DNA of 64,000 bases, from the NCBI RefSeq assembly GCF_001654845.1, contig NZ_LXES01000051.1:124001-188000 (forward strand). Reading direction: 5' to 3'. Within the stretch, counting starts at the first letter, position 1; each line of letters opens with the position of its first letter. Source of the stretch: Enterobacter soli ATCC BAA-2102. Its GTDB lineage: Bacteria; Pseudomonadota; Gammaproteobacteria; Enterobacterales; Enterobacteriaceae. The notes below the pieces were generated by a model. The model was given only the letters and a program-made list of their open reading frames with translations, did not search any database and was not told the DNA's origin. Positions 42,731 to 50,771 of the stretch are shown here, piece by piece. The position numbers and the translations under genes were made by a program.

Positions 42731-44731
42731 GTGAAACAAAACGCTATACAACCCGCCAACCTCGAATTCAATGCTGAGGGTACACCTGTTTCCCGAGATT
42801 TTGATGACGTCTATTTTTCTAATGATAATGGACTAGAGGAAACCCGGTATGTTTTCCTCGGCGGAAACCAGCTCCCCGATCGCTTCCCTTCGCATCCGCG
42901 CAGTCAGTTTGTGGTGGCGGAAAGTGGTTTTGGTACCGGGCTTAATTTCCTCACCCTCTGGCAGGCGTTTGACCGGTTTCACGCGACGCATCCTGAGGCT
43001 ACGCTACAAAGATTACATTTCATCAGTTTCGAAAAATTTCCGCTGACCGCGCGCGATCTGACGCTGGCGCATCAGCACTGGCCGGAACTGGCCCCCTGGG
43101 CAGAGCAGCTTCAGGCCCAGTGGCCACCGGCCGTTGGCGGCTGCCATCGCCTGTGGCTTGATGGCGGACGCGTGACGCTGGATTTATGGCTTGGCGATAT
43201 TAACGACCTGACCGACAAACTCGACGATACGCAAAATCAGAAAGTGGACGCCTGGTTCCTGGACGGGTTCGCCCCCGCCAAAAACCCGGACATGTGGAGC
43301 CAACATCTGTTTATGGCAATGGCACGGCTGGCACGCCCTGGTGCAACGCTTGCTACCTTCACCTCTGCGGGTTTTGTCCGCCGTGGGTTACAGGAAGCGG
43401 GCTTTACCATGCAGAAAACCAAAGGATTTGGCCGCAAACGCGAAATGCTGACGGGCGTGATGGAGCAGACTCACGAACAGCCCGCACAAGCGCCCTGGTT
43501 CGCCCGCAGCGCCAGCGCATCCCGCGAGACGGCAATTATTGGCGGGGGCATTGCCAGCGCCCTGCTCTCTCTCGCGCTTGTGCAGCGGGGCTGGAAAGTG
43601 ACGCTTTACTGCGCTGACGATGCCCCGGCGACAGGCGCATCGGGTAACCGTCAGGGCGCGCTCTACCCGCTGTTGAGCGCACACGATCCGGCGCTGAGTC
43701 AGTTCTTCCCGGCGGCATTCACCTTTGCCCGCCGCCTGTACGATACCCTGCCGGTGTCATTCGATCATGACTGGTGCGGTGTGACGCAGCTTGGGTGGGA
43801 TGACAAGAGCCAGCAGAAGATCGCGCAAATGCTATCTCTGGGATTACCACCCGAGATAGCCCGCCCGGTAACGGTGCAGCAGGTCCTGGACACCACCGGC
43901 CTCGAAACCGGCTGCGATGGTATCCAGTATCCGCACGGCGGCTGGTTATGCCCGGCCGAACTGACGAGCGCAGCAATCAGCCTTGCGCAGTCGCGCGGGT
44001 TAACAGTGCACTATTCCCGTGAGGTTGCGTCATTGAGCCGCGATGACGAGCAATGGTCCCTGCACTTTACCCAGGGTGCGCCCGCACGACATACCAGCGT
44101 AGTGCTGGCGAACGGACACCACATCAGCCAGTTTACCCAGACGGAAAGCCTGCCGCTCTATCCGGTCGGTGGTCAGGTCAGCCATATTCCCGCAACGCCT
44201 GAACTGAGCAAACTACGCCAGGTACTGTGCTATGACGGCTATCTGACGCCGCAAAACCCGTCTAACGGGCATCACTGCATCGGTGCCAGCTACCATCGTG
44301 GTGCGACGGAGATGCACTACAGCGAAGAAGACCAGCAACAGAATCGCCAACGCCTGATTGACTGCTTCCCGCAGGCTGGCTGGGCGAAAGAGGTAGACAT
44401 CAGTGCCGGAGAAGCGCGCTGCGGCATACGCTGCGCCACCCGCGATCATCTGCCAATGGTGGGCAATGTGCCGGACTTTGAAGCAACGCTTGAAACCTAT
44501 CAGGATCTTGCTGAAAACAAGACATCGGCAGCCAATGCGCCGGTATATCCTGAGCTGTTTATGCTGGGCGGCCTGGGATCCCGCGGGCTGTGTTCTGCGC
44601 CGCTGCTGGCAGAAGTGCTGGCCGCACAGATGAGCGATGAGCCGATTCCGCTGGACAGGGTGACGCTGGCGGGGCTCAATCCAAATCGCTTGTGGGTCCG
44701 AAAACTGCTGAAGGGGAAGAGTGTCAAGTAG
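42731..44731 (+). CDS. mnmC: bifunctional tRNA mnm5s2U34 enzyme MnmC
   Basis: MnmC finishes the wobble modification of tRNA: its C-terminal FAD domain removes the carboxymethyl group and its N-terminal methyltransferase adds a methyl from S-adenosylmethionine. The 666-residue product has the methyltransferase motif VVAESGFGTGLNFL (residues about 57-70) and the FAD motif AIIGGGIASALLSLAL at about 265-280. I use the GTG at 42731, which opens the family N-terminus (VKQNAIQPANLEFNAEGTPV) and gives the usual length. It is divergent from fabB and converges on yfcL. Confidence 0.95.
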   Translation: MKQNAIQPANLEFNAEGTPVSRDFDDVYFSNDNGLEETRYVFLGGNQLPDRFPSHPRSQFVVAESGFGTGLNFLTLWQAFDRFHATHPEATLQRLHFISFEKFPLTARDLTLAHQHWPELAPWAEQLQAQWPPAVGGCHRLWLDGGRVTLDLWLGDINDLTDKLDDTQNQKVDAWFLDGFAPAKNPDMWSQHLFMAMARLARPGATLATFTSAGFVRRGLQEAGFTMQKTKGFGRKREMLTGVMEQTHEQPAQAPWFARSASASRETAIIGGGIASALLSLALVQRGWKVTLYCADDAPATGASGNRQGALYPLLSAHDPALSQFFPAAFTFARRLYDTLPVSFDHDWCGVTQLGWDDKSQQKIAQMLSLGLPPEIARPVTVQQVLDTTGLETGCDGIQYPHGGWLCPAELTSAAISLAQSRGLTVHYSREVASLSRDDEQWSLHFTQGAPARHTSVVLANGHHISQFTQTESLPLYPVGGQVSHIPATPELSKLRQVLCYDGYLTPQNPSNGHHCIGASYHRGATEMHYSEEDQQQNRQRLIDCFPQAGWAKEVDISAGEARCGIRCATRDHLPMVGNVPDFEATLETYQDLAENKTSAANAPVYPELFMLGGLGSRGLCSAPLLAEVLAAQMSDEPIPLDRVTLAGLNPNRLWVRKLLKGKSVK

Positions 44732-44732
44732 G

Positions 44733-44779
44733 GGTGCGGTCTGATGCCCTCACCCTAACCCTCTCCCACAGGGAGAGGG
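44733..44779. repeat. dispersed intergenic repeat, copy 2
   Basis: A 47-base unit nearly identical to 24802-24848 (one base differs in CCCTAACC versus CCCCAACC). It begins three bases after the mnmC stop and ends in a CCCTCTCCCACAGGGAGAGGG hairpin, between convergent mnmC and yfcL. Confidence 0.85.
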
Positions 44780-44793
44780 GATATTCGGATGAC

Positions 44794-45069
44794 TTAGCGT
44801 TTAGCCTGCTGGAACAACGTGTCCCACATACCCAGCACTAAGGTTTGGTCGCGCGGGGAGAGTTCACCGGCCTGAATCGCTTTCTCCAGGCTACGGGTCA
44901 CTTCCTGGTGCACAGCTTCGGCAGAGTGATCGTCCCCTGCTTCCAGCTCAGCAACCGCCAGTGTCAGGTGACCACGCAGATAACCGCTGGCGAACAGCTC
45001 ATCATCACTGGCGTGTTCCACCATGTCATCAATTAACGCCAGAATGCGTGATTCAAATTCTGCGATCAT
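44794..45069 (-). CDS. yfcL: conserved protein YfcL
   Basis: YfcL is a 91-residue acidic, helical, soluble protein of unknown function, conserved in enterobacteria at this position. The sequence (MIAEFESRILALIDDMVEHASDDELFASGYLRGHL) shows no known catalytic motif. It follows epmC by 13 bases and is the last gene of the prmB-aroC-mepA-yfcA-epmC-yfcL run, so it is probably co-transcribed with them. Confidence 0.93.
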   Translation of the reverse strand: MIAEFESRILALIDDMVEHASDDELFASGYLRGHLTLAVAELEAGDDHSAEAVHQEVTRSLEKAIQAGELSPRDQTLVLGMWDTLFQQAKR

Positions 45070-45082
45070 CTTATTTCCTCAG

Positions 45083-45628
45083 TTAAAGATCTTCCGGCCA
45101 CGGGAAGCATTCCGCCGTCATCTCCGGCGTGTGGTAATAATTCTGTAAAGCCCTGATCAAGGTCGCCGGGCGTGCCGGGATCCCTTTTTCAAGGTACTCC
45201 ATCACCTGCGCATGAACGCGGCGCTGGAAGACAATACGGTCAGGCTCGAAGTCGCCTTCGAGGTTGTCACAGCTGACGTTAAACGGGAATCCTGCCGCTA
45301 CACACAGCATCCATTCCAGCGCCTGCGGTTTCACTTCTACATCTTCAAACTGCCCCTGCGTCGCGGCATCGCGTCCATCCGGGCAGTACCAGTAGCCGAA
45401 GTCCACCAGCTCACGACGCGCTTTCCCCGCGATACACCAGTGCGAGATCTCATGCATCCCGCTGGCATAAAAGCCGTGCGCGAACACAATACGGTTGTAC
45501 GGGATCTCAGCATCAGCAGGAAGATAGATCGGTTCGTCGTCGCCTTTAATCAGACGGGTATTAAATTCAGCGGCAAAACAGCCGTCAAAAATCTCAATCA
45601 GCTGTTCGTAATTATGCTTACTGTCCAT
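45083..45628 (-). CDS. epmC: elongation factor P hydroxylase EpmC
   Basis: EpmC (YfcM) hydroxylates the beta-lysylated lysine of elongation factor P, the last step of its modification. The 181-residue product has the metal-site-like HEISHWCIAGKARRELVDFGYWY stretch, where His and Glu residues are the likely ligands, and PDGRD following. Its ATG shares one base with the yfcA stop at 45628, so it is translationally coupled to yfcA. EpmA and EpmB, the other modification enzymes, are not in this window. Confidence 0.94.
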   Translation of the reverse strand: MDSKHNYEQLIEIFDGCFAAEFNTRLIKGDDEPIYLPADAEIPYNRIVFAHGFYASGMHEISHWCIAGKARRELVDFGYWYCPDGRDAATQGQFEDVEVKPQALEWMLCVAAGFPFNVSCDNLEGDFEPDRIVFQRRVHAQVMEYLEKGIPARPATLIRALQNYYHTPEMTAECFPWPEDL

Positions 45629-46437
45629 TAGTTCATCCCCAACCAGTGGAGGATCTCCTGTCCATGGCTATCATAAAGAAGCTTGGCACTCATCACCGCC
45701 GACACCACAACAATCATCGGACGGATCAGCTTCTGCCCTTTGCTTAACACCAGACGCGAGCCTGCGCGCGCGCCCAAAAATTGCCCTGCCATCATCACAA
45801 ACCCGGTCGCCCAGATAACCTTTCCGCCAATGATGAACAACAGCAAGCCACCTACGTTGGAGGTCGCATTAAGCACTTTGGCATGGGCAGTCGATTTGGC
45901 GAGGTTAAATCCGGCCAGCGTGACGAACGCTAATGCATAAAATGAACCCGCGCCTGGCCCGAAGAAGCCATCGTAAAAACCGACACAGCCACCCGCGATC
46001 AGCGCAAACGGCAGGCCATGCAGGCGACGCTGTCTGTCTTCTTCACCGAGTCGCGGCATCAGTAAAAAGTACAGGCCGATACAAATAACCAGGATGGGCA
46101 GGATCTGGCGCAAAATGTCAGACTGCACGTGCTGAACCAGCAGTGCGCCTGACGTAGAGCCGATAAAGGTCATCAGGATATTCAGTTTCTGATCGGCAAG
46201 ATTAACCACCTTACGGCGGATAAAATAGAGCGATGCGGACAGAGAGCCGCCACAGGCCTGGAGCTTATTGGTTGCCAGTGCCTGAGCAGGGTTCATGCCT
46301 GCGGCCAGCAGGGCCGGAACCGTCAGTAAACCGCCCCCACCCGCCAGTGCATCAATAAATCCGGCTAACATAGCGACAAAAAACAGCACCACCAGCAGCG
46401 TGGGTGACACCATAAACAGATCGACGAAATTATCCAT
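45628..46437 (-). CDS. yfcA: TSUP family membrane protein YfcA
   Basis: YfcA belongs to the TauE/SafE (TSUP) family of inner-membrane permeases for sulfur-containing anions; its own substrate is unknown. The 269-residue product has about eight hydrophobic segments and the two family repeats (AGFIDALAGGGGLLTVPALL near the N-terminus and CVGFYDGFFGPGAGSFYALAF in the middle). It shares a base with both neighbours, mepA upstream and epmC downstream. Confidence 0.94.
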   Translation of the reverse strand: MDNFVDLFMVSPTLLVVLFFVAMLAGFIDALAGGGGLLTVPALLAAGMNPAQALATNKLQACGGSLSASLYFIRRKVVNLADQKLNILMTFIGSTSGALLVQHVQSDILRQILPILVICIGLYFLLMPRLGEEDRQRRLHGLPFALIAGGCVGFYDGFFGPGAGSFYALAFVTLAGFNLAKSTAHAKVLNATSNVGGLLLFIIGGKVIWATGFVMMAGQFLGARAGSRLVLSKGQKLIRPMIVVVSAVMSAKLLYDSHGQEILHWLGMN

Positions 46438-47261
46438 CAGAGTACATGCTCATCCAGTAGCGCCTGACAGGAAGGCGGCAACGGAGGCGGTGTCTTCTTC
46501 TCAGGCTTAGAGGTTCCAGGTTTTGCAGGTTCAAACCAGCTTTGCAGTTCCGCGCCACAGCCATCGCCTGGCGGTGGTAACGGCTGATCTTCACATTCAA
46601 GACTGTTTGCCGGGCAACGCAGACGGACGTGCATATGCGCACGGTGCTGGAACCACGGGCGCACTTTACGCAGCCAGTCGCGATCGGTGCCAGCATCCAG
46701 GCAGAGCTGCTGCTTAATGGCCGGGTTTACAAAAATCCGCGTGACGTCGTTATCTTTCGCCGCCAGCTTAATCATGCTGGAGACATCCTGTGACCAAAGC
46801 GAGGGCACAACGTTTTTACCGCTGCTCGCGACCAGATCCAGCGCCTGTGGTTTCAGCAGTTGTGCGGAGCTCCAGCGCGCTTTCGGCAGTTGCAGGAAGA
46901 TATCGACATCCAGTCCGGTCTGGTGGCTGGCGTGTCCACCGTTGAAGCGGCCACCGGCAGGCATTCCCATATCGCCGATGAGCATGGTTCCCAGCCCCAG
47001 ATTGTGCACCTGGTTGCCCAGACGCTGAATAAACAGCACCAGATCCGGGTGGCCAAAATAGCGGCGCTGGTCAGTACGCATCACCTGATAGGTGTCTGAT
47101 TGCAGAGGCAACTCTTGTGCGCCAACGATACAGCCGTTCGAAAACGCCCCGATAGACTGCGCACTTCCCGCCACCGGGTGAGTGATTTTTTGCCACGGCG
47201 TAGCGGCCAGACTGGCTCCACTGGCGAGTAACGCCAGCAGAGCAATTGCGGTTTTTTTCAT
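46437..47261 (-). CDS. mepA: penicillin-insensitive murein DD-endopeptidase
   Basis: MepA cleaves D-alanyl-diaminopimelate cross-links in peptidoglycan. Starting at 47261 (MKKTAIALLALLASGASLA) gives 274 residues with a signal peptide cleaved near ASLAA, so it is periplasmic. The LAS-metallopeptidase zinc site is visible in GHASHQTGLDVDIF (His and Asp) and HRAHMHVRL (His). Six cysteines agree with the disulfides of the E. coli enzyme. It starts two bases after aroC ends. Confidence 0.96.
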   Translation of the reverse strand: MKKTAIALLALLASGASLAATPWQKITHPVAGSAQSIGAFSNGCIVGAQELPLQSDTYQVMRTDQRRYFGHPDLVLFIQRLGNQVHNLGLGTMLIGDMGMPAGGRFNGGHASHQTGLDVDIFLQLPKARWSSAQLLKPQALDLVASSGKNVVPSLWSQDVSSMIKLAAKDNDVTRIFVNPAIKQQLCLDAGTDRDWLRKVRPWFQHRAHMHVRLRCPANSLECEDQPLPPPGDGCGAELQSWFEPAKPGTSKPEKKTPPPLPPSCQALLDEHVL

Positions 47262-47263
47262 GT

Positions 47264-48349
47264 TTACCAGCGTGGAATGGTGGTCGTCACATCCGCATTC
47301 TGCGCGCGCTGGCGCAGGAAGTGATCCATCAGCACGATCGCCAGCATCGCTTCGGCGATCGGCACTGCGCGGATCCCCACGCACGGATCGTGACGGCCTT
47401 TCGTGATCATCTCGACTTCTTCACCAGAGCGGTTAATCGTATGCCCCGGCACGGTAATACTGGAGGTCGGTTTCAGCGCGATGTTAGCGACAATCTGTTG
47501 CCCGCTGCTGATCCCGCCGAGAATACCGCCCGCGTGATTGCTCTGGAAACCGTCTTTCGTGATTTCGTCGCGGTTCTGGCTGCCACGCAGGGCCACCACG
47601 CCAAAACCGTCGCCAATCTCAACACCTTTCACCGCATTAATGCTCATCATCGCGTGGGCGATATCAGCGTCAAGACGGTCAAAGACCGGCTCGCCCCAGC
47701 CTGCAGGAACGCCATCAGCCACGACGGTCACTTTGGCACCGATGGAGTCGCCCTCTTTTTTCAGGCCGCGCATCAGTTCGTCCAGCGCTTCCAGCTTATC
47801 GGCATCTGCGCAGAAGAACGGGTTTTGTTCAACCTGCTCCCAGTCTTTGATCGCCAGCGGAATATCGCCCATCTGGGTCAGGCAACCGCGGATAACGACG
47901 CCAAATTTTTGTGCCAGGTATTTTTTCGCAATAGCGCCTGCGGCTACGCGCATCGCGGTTTCACGCGCGGAAGAACGACCGCCGCCGCGATAATCGCGAA
48001 AACCGTATTTTTGCTCATAGGTGTAGTCGGCGTGGCCCGGACGGAATACGTCTTTGATGGCGCCGTAGTCCTGGGAACGCTGATCGGTATTTTCAATCAG
48101 CAAGCCAATGCTGGTGCCGGTGGTACGGCCTTCGAACACGCCAGAAAGAATTTTGACCTGGTCCGGCTCGCGACGCTGCGTGGTGTAGCGAGAAGTGCCC
48201 GGGCGACGACGGTCGAGGTCGTGCTGTAAATCGGCTTCGGTCAGTTCGATGCCCGGCGGTACGCCATCAACGATACAACCCAGTGCCAGCCCGTGCGACT
48301 CACCAAAGGTGGTCACGCGGAATAATTGTCCAATACTGTTTCCTGCCAT
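47264..48349 (-). CDS. aroC: chorismate synthase
   Basis: AroC removes phosphate from EPSP to make chorismate, using reduced FMN. The 361-residue product has the three family signatures: FGESHGLALGCIVDGVPPG near the N-terminus, the GRSSARETAMRVAAGAIAKK block and the RGSQNRDEITKDGFQSNHAGGILGG FMN/substrate block. I use the ATG at 48349 with GGAG upstream rather than the adjacent GTG. It precedes mepA by two bases. Confidence 0.97.
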   Translation of the reverse strand: MAGNSIGQLFRVTTFGESHGLALGCIVDGVPPGIELTEADLQHDLDRRRPGTSRYTTQRREPDQVKILSGVFEGRTTGTSIGLLIENTDQRSQDYGAIKDVFRPGHADYTYEQKYGFRDYRGGGRSSARETAMRVAAGAIAKKYLAQKFGVVIRGCLTQMGDIPLAIKDWEQVEQNPFFCADADKLEALDELMRGLKKEGDSIGAKVTVVADGVPAGWGEPVFDRLDADIAHAMMSINAVKGVEIGDGFGVVALRGSQNRDEITKDGFQSNHAGGILGGISSGQQIVANIALKPTSSITVPGHTINRSGEEVEMITKGRHDPCVGIRAVPIAEAMLAIVLMDHFLRQRAQNADVTTTIPRW

Positions 48350-48409
48350 CACGGCTCCGCTGTCGTTATTTGTGTTTGAGCGTTGTGAAACGGGCCGAAG
48401 CCCGCTGGA

Positions 48410-49342
48410 TTAATCTTTATAGATGCTGAAGTGTTCGCGCGCGTCGAGAAGCTGCGCTTTGGTCAACATAAAGACGCCATCACCGCCGTTGTCGAACTCG
48501 AGCCAGGTGAACGGCACATCCGGGTACTGCTCTATCAGATGTACCATGCTGTTGCCGACTTCACAAATCAGAACACCATCGTCAGTCAGATAATCCGGCG
48601 CGCAGGCCAGAATGCGACGCGTCAGCTTCAGGCCGTCAGAGCCTGATGCCAGACCCAATTCCGGCTCGTGGCGATACTCATTTGGCAGATCGGACATGTC
48701 TTCTGCATCTACATACGGCGGGTTAGTCACGATCAGATCGTACTGGAGCGCAGGCAAATCACGGAACAGATCGGAACGGATCGGCGTCACGTGATGGATA
48801 AGCCCATGTTCTTCAATGTTGTGCTCGGTCACGGCCAGCGCATCGGTGGAGATATCCACGGCATCCACTTCCGCTTCCGGGAAGGCATAAGCGCAGGCAA
48901 TAGCGATACAGCCGCTGCCGGTACACATGTCCAGAATATGCTGCGGCTGGTGATTAATCAGGCCATCGAAGTGGTTGTTGATCAGCTCACCGATCGGCGA
49001 GCGCGGCACCAGAACACGTTCATCAACATAGAATTCGTGGCCGCAGAACCAGGCTTTGTTGGTCAGATAGGCAACAGGAATACGTTCGTTAACGCGACGG
49101 ATCACGCGCTCAACGATGCGATGCTTTTCGCTAGAGGTGAGACGCGCGCTGCGCATGTCTTCAGGGATATCCAGCGGCAGATAGAGGGACGGCAGCACCA
49201 ACTGAACAGCCTCATCCCACGGGTTATCGGTACCGTGACCGTACCAGATATTCGCGGCGCTGAAGCGGCTAACCGACCAACGCAACATGTCCTGTATGGT
49301 ATGCAGCTCGTTTACTGCTTCATCGACAAATATTTTATCCAC
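48410..49342 (-). CDS. prmB: ribosomal protein L3 glutamine methyltransferase
   Basis: PrmB methylates a glutamine side chain of ribosomal protein L3. The 310-residue product has the SAM motif DMCTGSGCIAIACAYAFP at about 138-155 and the NPPY motif in LIVTNPPYVDAEDM that binds the target glutamine; a helical substrate domain precedes. It is upstream of aroC by 60 bases and divergent from smrB. Confidence 0.96.
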   Translation of the reverse strand: MDKIFVDEAVNELHTIQDMLRWSVSRFSAANIWYGHGTDNPWDEAVQLVLPSLYLPLDIPEDMRSARLTSSEKHRIVERVIRRVNERIPVAYLTNKAWFCGHEFYVDERVLVPRSPIGELINNHFDGLINHQPQHILDMCTGSGCIAIACAYAFPEAEVDAVDISTDALAVTEHNIEEHGLIHHVTPIRSDLFRDLPALQYDLIVTNPPYVDAEDMSDLPNEYRHEPELGLASGSDGLKLTRRILACAPDYLTDDGVLICEVGNSMVHLIEQYPDVPFTWLEFDNGGDGVFMLTKAQLLDAREHFSIYKD

Positions 49343-49487
49343 TCTTTCCTCCAGGGCACGCTCGCATAATTTTCGGCGGCTAGTTTGCCATGAAGACGGC
49401 GATAAATCAGCAATGACGCTTACTGCTTGAGGTTAAAAAATGCGTTTAGTCAGGTACACTATTGGAAATAAGAGATGAGACAGGCTA

Positions 49488-50039
49488 ATGAAAAAGAAAA
49501 CAACGCTCAGCCAGGAGGATCAGTCGCTCTTCCGTCAGCTCATGACCGGAACGCGTCAAATCAAGCAGGACACCATTGTCCAACGCCCGATGCGCAAGAA
49601 AGTGACCGAAGTACCGGTTAAACGTTTATTGCAGGAACAGGCTGATAACAGCCACTATTTTTCGGACGAGTTTCAGCCTCTGCTTAATACGCAGGGCGCA
49701 GTGAAGTATGTGCGTGAAGACGTCAGCCACTTTGAGCTGAAAAAATTACGTCGGGGAGATTATTCACCGGAATTGTTTCTCGATCTGCACGGGTTAACCC
49801 AGATGCAGGCGAAACAAGAGCTGGGAGCATTAATTGCCGCATGCCGTCGGGAACATGTATTTTGCGCCTGCGTGATGCACGGCCACGGTAAACACATTCT
49901 TAAGCAGCAAACGCCGTTATGGCTTGCTCAACATCCGCACGTAATGGCATTTCATCAGGCACCAAAAGAGTACGGCGGAGATGCCGCTTTACTGGTGTTG
50001 ATTGAAGTGGAAGAGTGGCAACCGCCGGAACTGCCGTGA
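49488..50039 (+). CDS. smrB: ribosome rescue factor SmrB
   Basis: SmrB is the endonuclease that cuts mRNA between collided ribosomes, starting ribosome rescue. The 183-residue product has a charged N-terminal helix that recruits it to ribosomes and a C-terminal Smr domain (about 95-180) with LFLDLHGLTQMQAKQEL and the HGHGKHILKQQTPLWL block; the DLH and HGHGK residues are the catalytic region. It converges on sixA. Confidence 0.95.
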   Translation: MKKKTTLSQEDQSLFRQLMTGTRQIKQDTIVQRPMRKKVTEVPVKRLLQEQADNSHYFSDEFQPLLNTQGAVKYVREDVSHFELKKLRRGDYSPELFLDLHGLTQMQAKQELGALIAACRREHVFCACVMHGHGKHILKQQTPLWLAQHPHVMAFHQAPKEYGGDAALLVLIEVEEWQPPELP

Positions 50040-50043
50040 CAGA

Positions 50044-50063
50044 CTGGCGGGTAGCCCCGCCAG
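50044..50063. terminator. hairpin between convergent smrB and sixA
   Basis: CTGGCGGG (50044-50051) pairs with CCCGCCAG (50056-50063) around a 4-base loop. There is no strong U-tract on either side. Confidence 0.6.
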
Positions 50064-50076
50064 AAAGCATGTCAGG

Positions 50077-50562
50077 TCAGATAGCTTTCGCCATCTTCAG
50101 ATTGCACGGACTCATTTGCCAGTTAAAGACCCCTTTGCCCGTTTCGTCGAGTGTTACGTTAGCAATGGCAGAAGTCGTAAACATCGGTGGCGTTTCGCCC
50201 GGGCACAGTTCAGATACCAGATAGCCAACCAGAGGCAGGTGGGAAATGACCAGCGCAGAAGAGACGCCCTCATTGCACAGCGCCTGAAGATACGCGCTCA
50301 CAAGGCCAACATCGCCGCACGGCGTAAGTTCTGGGAGAACATCAACGTTGGACGGCAGGAGCATACACTCACCCACCACTCCCAGTGTCTGTTCTGCACG
50401 CAGGAACGGACTCACCAGAACACGTTCGATGTCCACTTTTTGACCTTCAAGCCAGGTAGCCATTTGACGAGATTCGTCGCAGCCACAGAGAGTCAAAGGA
50501 CGTACTGAGTCACTGGCGGCATCGAGTGCCGCGTCGCCGTGACGCATGATAAAAACTTGCAT
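50077..50562 (-). CDS. sixA: phosphohistidine phosphatase SixA
   Basis: SixA removes phosphate from histidine phosphocarriers, chiefly the nitrogen PTS protein NPr. The 161-residue histidine-phosphatase-fold protein has the catalytic RHG at 7-9 (MQVFIMRHGDAA) and the second histidine in VISHLPLVGYL. It is cytoplasmic. A 209-base gap without a gene separates it from fadJ upstream. Confidence 0.95.
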   Translation of the reverse strand: MQVFIMRHGDAALDAASDSVRPLTLCGCDESRQMATWLEGQKVDIERVLVSPFLRAEQTLGVVGECMLLPSNVDVLPELTPCGDVGLVSAYLQALCNEGVSSALVISHLPLVGYLVSELCPGETPPMFTTSAIANVTLDETGKGVFNWQMSPCNLKMAKAI

Positions 50563-50771
50563 ATTGCACCGCTTTTGTTAACCAGAATCACCAGCGCTGA
50601 CTACCCGGGATGACGCTATAGAGGTAGAAAACCTGGTGGCCGGGCATTGTGCCTGATCCATTCGGTGAATGAAACGCTGTTTTTTACCTCATTGGCGTAA
50701 GTATAGTCAATCTCTGTTTACAAATTCGCCAAATCAGGTTCATTCAACTCAGGATTTACCCTTCTTTGACC